Source: a virus
Length of the DNA stretch: 62,712 nt
Reading direction: 5' to 3' (one strand)
Virus record (IMG/VR): IMGVR_UViG_3300047477_000098
Span: 1-62,712 of that record
Below the pieces are notes generated by a model. The model was not told the DNA's origin. It saw nothing but the letters and a program-made list of their open reading frames with translations, and did no database searches. Shown one piece after another: positions 58,599-62,712 of the stretch. Both the position numbers and the translations under genes were made by a program. The number at the start of each line of letters is the position of its first letter. Positions within the stretch are counted from its first letter, which is position 1.

Positions 58599-58839
58599 TT
58601 TCCTTTACTTAGACAACATTCCGTTTCGATTAGAAAAAGATGTTGTCTCAAATGTAAATTACTTTAATATAGCTGGAGAATGTGTGACGATCTCTTATAC
58701 CTCAAACTCTGGAAGGAAAACTCATATTATAGGAAGTCCTCCTATACTTAGGATTGATTGTGATATAGGTGATACAAAGGCTGGTAGAGGTGATAAAGAC
58801 GTCCTAAAGATCCTTGATAGGAAGTTATATTCTGCATGA
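58579..58839 (+). CDS. Small hypothetical protein (paralogue of 58836)
   Basis: 86 residues. The segment NIPFRLEKDVVSNVNYFNI parallels NFPFRTLEDIDVNVEGYFNI in the next gene. Overlaps the upstream gene by 20 nt. Function unknown. Confidence 0.6.
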   Translation: MNISDVDFLYLDNIPFRLEKDVVSNVNYFNIAGECVTISYTSNSGRKTHIIGSPPILRIDCDIGDTKAGRGDKDVLKILDRKLYSA

Positions 58840-59099
58840 TTTTATTTGACAGTTTAAACTTTCCGTTTAGAACATTGGAAGATATTGATGTGAATGTTGA
58901 AGGATATTTTAATATTGAAATATCTGATACGGAAAACTGTATTGATGAAGATGGTAAATTGTATCCTGATTGGGATACAGATTTTGAAGATGTTAAGATG
59001 TGTATTTCGGTTGAAACTAATGTTACATATCTTACCCGTATAGAGAATGAAATGAGAATTGGTAGATTAGTGTTTAGTATAAAGGATAAAAATGAATAG
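58836..59099 (+). CDS. Small hypothetical protein (paralogue of 58579)
   Basis: 87 residues, ATGA-coupled. Paralogue of the preceding gene by the FPFR...YFNI segment; acidic (NCIDEDGKLYPDWDTDFED). Function unknown. Confidence 0.6.
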   Translation: MILFDSLNFPFRTLEDIDVNVEGYFNIEISDTENCIDEDGKLYPDWDTDFEDVKMCISVETNVTYLTRIENEMRIGRLVFSIKDKNE

Positions 59100-59547
59100 A
59101 GATATTTTGTGGAATGCTATTGAATTGAATCATAAACTGAGCGTTAAGGCTCCTAAGCTTGATGTTCTTAATGTTGAGACTGAAATGCTTGCTCAGCTTC
59201 TGGAAGCCGAGGGAGTTAAAGTCTATAGGACAGAAGAAAATGTGGTGTTGATTAATAACGCACCAGTTATGATTTCAACAAGAAACCTTGGTACAAGAGA
59301 ATCATTTGAGACTTGGCTGAATGATCTTCAGAATAGCTTCGGTGTTGTGTTGAAGGCATTCGCGGGTTTCACACGATTGGATGTTAATGATGCTGTACCT
59401 CAAACTAAGGCAATGGCAAGAGTTCATATTGTGACATACAAGGAAGACCTGGTTACGCTTGTCGACCGTGAAGAGAAGATGGTTCCTGAGAAAGAAACTG
59501 TAAAGACTGCAGCACATGTTGCAGCAATCCTGGAAGGTGTAGAATGA
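59092..59547 (+). CDS. Hypothetical protein
   Basis: 151 residues, 8-nt overlap. No family recognised; the C-terminal segment KEDLVTLVDREEKMVPEKE is charged. Confidence 0.6.
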   Translation: MNRDILWNAIELNHKLSVKAPKLDVLNVETEMLAQLLEAEGVKVYRTEENVVLINNAPVMISTRNLGTRESFETWLNDLQNSFGVVLKAFAGFTRLDVNDAVPQTKAMARVHIVTYKEDLVTLVDREEKMVPEKETVKTAAHVAAILEGVE

Positions 59548-59807
59548 TTTTAAATAAAGAACAGGTCAAGGCAAACTTTGAAAAAGATGAAGCCGCTCGT
59601 AGAGCTAAGGCTAAGAAGAATACCGTTCATGCATTGACCACGGAAGAGATTAATGCCAGAATGAAAACTTATATTTCTAAGGAAGAGCTTAAAGCTGAGA
59701 AGAAGCGTAGAGCTGAACGCCTTAGATATGCAAGACTTATGGCTAATCCCAAGAGCCGTGCTGCCCTTAGAGATAAGAAACGCGCCCAACGCGCAAAGAA
59801 TGCTTAA
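59544..59807 (+). CDS. Small highly basic hypothetical protein
   Basis: 87 residues, ATGA-coupled, very rich in Lys, Arg and Ala (RRAKAKKNTVHAL, LRDKKRAQRAKNA). Could bind nucleic acid. No family recognised. Confidence 0.6.
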   Translation: MILNKEQVKANFEKDEAARRAKAKKNTVHALTTEEINARMKTYISKEELKAEKKRRAERLRYARLMANPKSRAALRDKKRAQRAKNA

Positions 59808-60000
59808 TAAAAGAACTGTCTCTGGAACGCCTGTGAGAAATCTCAGTCGTCCAGAGATCTGTAATTGTTCACTCTCCAGTTATAACATTTCTGGAGAGGT
59901 TTTCTTGAATGGTGAATGGTTAAAAACCAAATGGACAGATCTGGGTGAAAACATATCCAGAATAAAAGATTGGAATCTTATAAATGTATCTGAAGATTGA
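59800..60000 (+). CDS. Small hypothetical protein
   Basis: 66 residues from ATG 59800; a longer frame from 59728 lies inside the basic gene. Contains ISGEVFLNGEWLKTKWTDLG. No family recognised. Confidence 0.5.
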   Translation: MLNKRTVSGTPVRNLSRPEICNCSLSSYNISGEVFLNGEWLKTKWTDLGENISRIKDWNLINVSED

Positions 60001-60817
60001 AACAGAAGCTGACATTGCAGAGTTTGATAAGTATATTGACGTGTCTGATCTAACAGTAGACTTCCTTTTGGAACCGTTTACAAAGAAATCACACACATGG
60101 GGCTCAGGTACATGGGCAAGAACTGAAATGGTTGATACCCATGAGTCTATGCTTATGTCCAAGGCACTTGCCGGTAAGAAGTATGGTGAATCTGAAATAC
60201 GATTCTACGCTACCAAAAAGGGAGGATATGGATACAGCTCTAGTATGGAAGTATCCGAATTCAGAATCTTTTACAACAATGCCAGCATAGACATCAATGT
60301 TGAAAACTGTACAATTGAGTACAATCACCTTAGAAAGAATGCTCAACGACCTATTGAAGTTATGAAGGAAGACGGTAAGTCTTATGTTCGTCTCAAATGG
60401 TCAGAGATTTATTCCGAGATTATCCGAATCAATAAAAGAGTTAATAAGACAAAACACAAGGTACAAGTAAAAGAGCTTGGAACTAAGTGGAAGATGCAAC
60501 ATCTTTTGGGTAAACTTGAAGAAGCTGGTGTTACTATATTTTCTGCAGCAGCGTATACTGATTTCCTTTATTCTAAAACAGTCTTCGGGAGAAGTTTTAG
60601 TGTAGGTCTTTTGAAAACAGATAAGGCTACTGATATTGAAATCAAGGATGAAGATAAACTTCAGTGTTCTTTGTTCGGATCCGATATGGAATTATCATTC
60701 TCCACATTCTTAACTTACGCCAAGTCTCTCCAAATATTTGTTGAAGCTGTCAATGGTAAGGATAAAGGTTTAACCCTTTGTGAAGATGCTGATGATGTAG
60801 AGGAAGAAGATGATTAA
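59984..60817 (+). CDS. Hypothetical protein, member 1 of a three-gene paralogue array
   Basis: 277 residues. Shares with the next two genes a layout of a beta-rich N-terminal part, a segment KMQHLLGKLEEAGVTIF and a closing helix LSFSTFLTYAKSLQIF. The acidic tail (CEDADDVEEEDD) is its own. Function unknown; the repeat suggests gene duplication. Confidence 0.65.
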   Translation: MYLKIETEADIAEFDKYIDVSDLTVDFLLEPFTKKSHTWGSGTWARTEMVDTHESMLMSKALAGKKYGESEIRFYATKKGGYGYSSSMEVSEFRIFYNNASIDINVENCTIEYNHLRKNAQRPIEVMKEDGKSYVRLKWSEIYSEIIRINKRVNKTKHKVQVKELGTKWKMQHLLGKLEEAGVTIFSAAAYTDFLYSKTVFGRSFSVGLLKTDKATDIEIKDEDKLQCSLFGSDMELSFSTFLTYAKSLQIFVEAVNGKDKGLTLCEDADDVEEEDD

Positions 60818-61544
60818 GGGTATTCCCAGCGTTGAAACTATTAATGGTGAAGTGTTTCTATTTTCACCATTTAGTTTTCAATGTCCTATCACTGAAGATG
60901 GTCTTAATGAATTAGAGAAATATATTCAGAACATCTTCCCTGAAAGAATAGATGTTAGATTTGGTAGAGATATGAGTTATATCTACTGTTATAGTTTAGG
61001 AATGTCTTGGGGTGAGAAAATTGTTTTTGATCATTCTGGTATAATTTTAACAGTTAAAAGAAAGAAAACTGTTATACCTTACATTGTTGAAAATGAAACA
61101 GTTCATTACAATATAACTAAGGTTATTGAACACATGACTTCTTTTAGAACTGCCCATCTTGCCAAAGTCCATGAAGATAAGTTAAAGATGGAATCCAAGA
61201 AATACAACTCTTTGTATATTTCTGGTAAGCTTGGCGAGCTAGGATTTCCTAATGAGTCCGTAACTTTCGAGAATCTAAATACAACTACTAAGGTATTCAT
61301 TCCTGTTGACCGCAAGAGTGTTGTTACCAAAAGTTACATAAAAATAGACATACGAACCACGAAAAAAGTAAGTTTTGATGTTACAGGAAATACTAAAGTT
61401 GATCTGTCATTTGTTAAAGAAACATCTAACAGGAAAGACCGAGTAGTTCCGTTTGAAAACATCAGGCTTGATGACGCATTAACCATACTAGAAAGTTTTA
61501 AGAAAGTATATTTTAAGGACGAAAATGATCAAGACACAGAATGA
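60810..61544 (+). CDS. Hypothetical protein, member 2 of the paralogue array
   Basis: 244 residues. The corresponding segments are YISGKLGELGFPNESVTF and PFENIRLDDALTILESFKKV. Overlaps member 1 by 8 nt. Function unknown. Confidence 0.65.
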   Translation: MIKGIPSVETINGEVFLFSPFSFQCPITEDGLNELEKYIQNIFPERIDVRFGRDMSYIYCYSLGMSWGEKIVFDHSGIILTVKRKKTVIPYIVENETVHYNITKVIEHMTSFRTAHLAKVHEDKLKMESKKYNSLYISGKLGELGFPNESVTFENLNTTTKVFIPVDRKSVVTKSYIKIDIRTTKKVSFDVTGNTKVDLSFVKETSNRKDRVVPFENIRLDDALTILESFKKVYFKDENDQDTE

Positions 61545-62271
61545 TATAGACGAATATTTCACTACCGATAAATTTGATACAGATGATAGAGTAGAATTGG
61601 CAAACGATAAGGTTCTACTAAAACAATTTCTCTCTGCAGTTATTACAAGAATAACAAACAAGTCTCCTAAGACAATTTACTTTGCTCCAACATACTCCAA
61701 TGCGTGGAGATCCACAAATCATGAAACTGACATTGGAGTCTATGCATTCCAACATGATTATGATAAGAAAGATAATTTCACATTGGAAATGAGATACCAC
61801 GGCGGTGAATTGGATGTTAAGAGAGACTCTTCTGGCTGTCTCTATATTACCGGCAATAAGAAACGGAAGAGTCTAAAGGTTACTGAAAAGACTATTCTCA
61901 TAAGACCAAAATGGATTACTCCATTAGTTGTTGCCAAGTTTGAGGAAGCACAAAAGGTTGAGACGGATGGTAAGATTATGAAGTTCCAGAATGAACTTCT
62001 TGCACCTTACATGATGCAGAAACTTCTTGATGTTGGTGTTCCAGAATCATTGATTAGTGTTAATAACAGTTACATCAAAATCATAAATCTTGGAAATAGG
62101 AATTGGTATTCCACAGTTGGAATATATCCGGTCAATGATGAACCAACAGAGAACATTGAAGATAGGAAATGGCAAATCAGTTTACACAAAACTTCCTTTA
62201 CCAATCTATCATTTGAATCTGTGATTAAGATTGTCAGTGCGTTTCAAGAGTCTGGTCTTTTCAAATTGTAA
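61525..62271 (+). CDS. Hypothetical protein, member 3 of the paralogue array
   Basis: 248 residues. The corresponding segments are YMMQKLLDVGVPESLISV and FTNLSFESVIKIVSAFQESG. Overlaps member 2 by 20 nt. Function unknown. Confidence 0.65.
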   Translation: MIKTQNDIDEYFTTDKFDTDDRVELANDKVLLKQFLSAVITRITNKSPKTIYFAPTYSNAWRSTNHETDIGVYAFQHDYDKKDNFTLEMRYHGGELDVKRDSSGCLYITGNKKRKSLKVTEKTILIRPKWITPLVVAKFEEAQKVETDGKIMKFQNELLAPYMMQKLLDVGVPESLISVNNSYIKIINLGNRNWYSTVGIYPVNDEPTENIEDRKWQISLHKTSFTNLSFESVIKIVSAFQESGLFKL

Positions 62272-62423
62272 TTTTGAAAAGCGAAAAAACGAGCAATAAA
62301 AAGATTTGAAGTAGATTTCTACTTACAACGGCATACGCCAAAAGGAGAACCCGCGACTTAGGTCGAGTCCGGTATGGGTCCATTATCTCATACTCGACAG
62401 GAAAAATAACAAAAGGATACCTC
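62272..62423 (+). other. Non-coding gap with possible structured RNA
   Basis: 152 bp without a gene. Two foldable parts: AAGTAG/CTACTT (62309-62324) and a longer helix GTCGA...GTATG / CATAC TCGAC (about 62362-62398) with an internal bulge. Neither has a T-run, so a terminator is unlikely. A leader or small RNA is possible, not shown. Confidence 0.3.
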
Positions 62424-62712
62424 ATGAAAAGAACACTATTTGTTGGAGTTCTTTCTCTCTGGCTTAGCACTGCTGCTATTGCCAGACTTTCTTCCAACAA
62501 TCCAACAACTGTGACTACAGAATCTCAGTTGGTAATTGATTTACAAAACCCATACAGAAATCTTCCATCAAGTGATGTGTTGTATTCCTGTATGGAAATA
62601 CTTGCTAACAGATTAAATGTTAGCACCGAAGACCTATATGCTTTGATACACTTTGAAACTGGAGGTAAAATGAATCCTTTGGTTGCAAGTAAAACATCTT
62701 CAGCAAAAGGTT
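62424..62712 (+). CDS. Secreted lytic transglycosylase-like protein (partial, runs off right edge)
   Basis: 96 residues visible from ATG 62424, with AAAGG before it. A signal peptide (MKRTLFVGVLSLWLSTAAIA) leads to export. IHFETGGKMNPLVASKTSSA then KG is the SLT-type catalytic region with E78. Enzymes of this type cut glycan strands at the periplasmic side. An exported transglycosylase fits lysis or injection; the C-terminus is outside the window. Confidence 0.8.
   Translation, partial: MKRTLFVGVLSLWLSTAAIARLSSNNPTTVTTESQLVIDLQNPYRNLPSSDVLYSCMEILANRLNVSTEDLYALIHFETGGKMNPLVASKTSSAKG

Noticed and set aside
62309-62324. Hairpin AAGTAGATTTCTACTT considered as a CRISPR or Cas12a-type repeat
   Set aside because: Only one copy, no spacers and no array.
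62355-62400. Possible tRNA T-arm (GGTCGAGTCC)
   Set aside because: No acceptor stem, anticodon arm or CCA could be fitted around it.

Overview
The window is a stretch of lytic, tailed-phage genome related to T4 but clearly diverged from it. Genes are packed end to end on mostly one strand, ATGA and TAATG stop/start overlaps are common, and the DNA is AT-rich. The T4-type replication core is recognisable from catalytic motifs: family B DNA polymerase, UvsX recombinase, replicative helicase, helicase loader gp59, ssDNA-binding gp32, primase, RNase H, sliding clamp, clamp-loader large and small subunits, dNMP kinase and the head-completion protein gp4. No integrase, rRNA, CRISPR array or tRNA gene was seen. 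The host cannot be named from this window. Function calls rest on motif recognition and remembered family features; no database search was run.

Layout. 1-9.7 kb: DHH phosphoesterase, polymerase, uvsX, a GIY-YIG homing endonuclease, helicase, gp33-like, gp59, gp32 and primase. 9.7-15.7 kb: a seven-gene co-directional block for sugar synthesis and transfer (four of the genes are glycosyltransferases or nucleotide-sugar enzymes, with a C-methyltransferase and an RmlD-GNAT fusion). 15.7-18.9 kb: a mainly leftward block with a RuvC-like resolvase and probable late proteins. 18.9-25.9 kb: RNase H, gp4, B12-type ribonucleotide reductase, a Vsr-like homing endonuclease, a macro domain and an HNH-like protein. 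26.0-28.5 kb: three probable virion-interior proteins. 28.5-33.3 kb: thymidylate synthase, DHFR, several tiny genes, an inactive-looking Hint protein and a cytosine-5 methyltransferase. 33.3-37.2 kb: an asparagine-synthase-like enzyme, an M16 peptidase, a CmoA-like methyltransferase and dUTPase. 37.2-42.4 kb: clamp, clamp loader and two thioredoxin-like proteins. 42.9-48.7 kb: a large probable late protein, dNMP kinase and a CCA-adding-type enzyme. 48.9-53 kb: FmdB, a HAD phosphatase and a MoxR-ATPase/VWA pair. 53-62.7 kb: small hypotheticals, a GH108 endolysin, Nudix, a P-loop kinase, an RlaP-like nucleotidyltransferase, tandem paralogues and a secreted lytic transglycosylase cut by the right edge.

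How the genes work together. Two promoter classes can be read. Five sites fit TTGnnn-17 bp-TATAAT with an extended TGn and a shared A/T-rich spacer; they precede the helicase, RNase H, thymidylate synthase, Hint/methyltransferase and clamp operons. A second class is an nnTAAATA box close to the T4 late promoter TATAAATA, 15-35 nt upstream of unrecognised proteins, the endolysin and a few others; its TAA is often the stop codon of the preceding gene. Many proteins behind such boxes begin with a short peptide ending in (L/I)xE, as in T4 proteins targeted to the prohead and trimmed by the gp21 protease, so I infer a dispersed set of internal head proteins.

The most unusual items are: an 82-residue protein carrying the conserved gp23 major-capsid segment that in T4 contains the Gol peptide; an HNH-like protein whose first 20 residues copy the gp32 N-terminus; a catalytically dead, free-standing Hint domain next to a DNA methyltransferase; a MoxR ATPase broken by a frameshift that a lost 7-nt repeat unit would explain; and the candidate internal-head-protein set. 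There is no gene-free stretch longer than about 175 bases.
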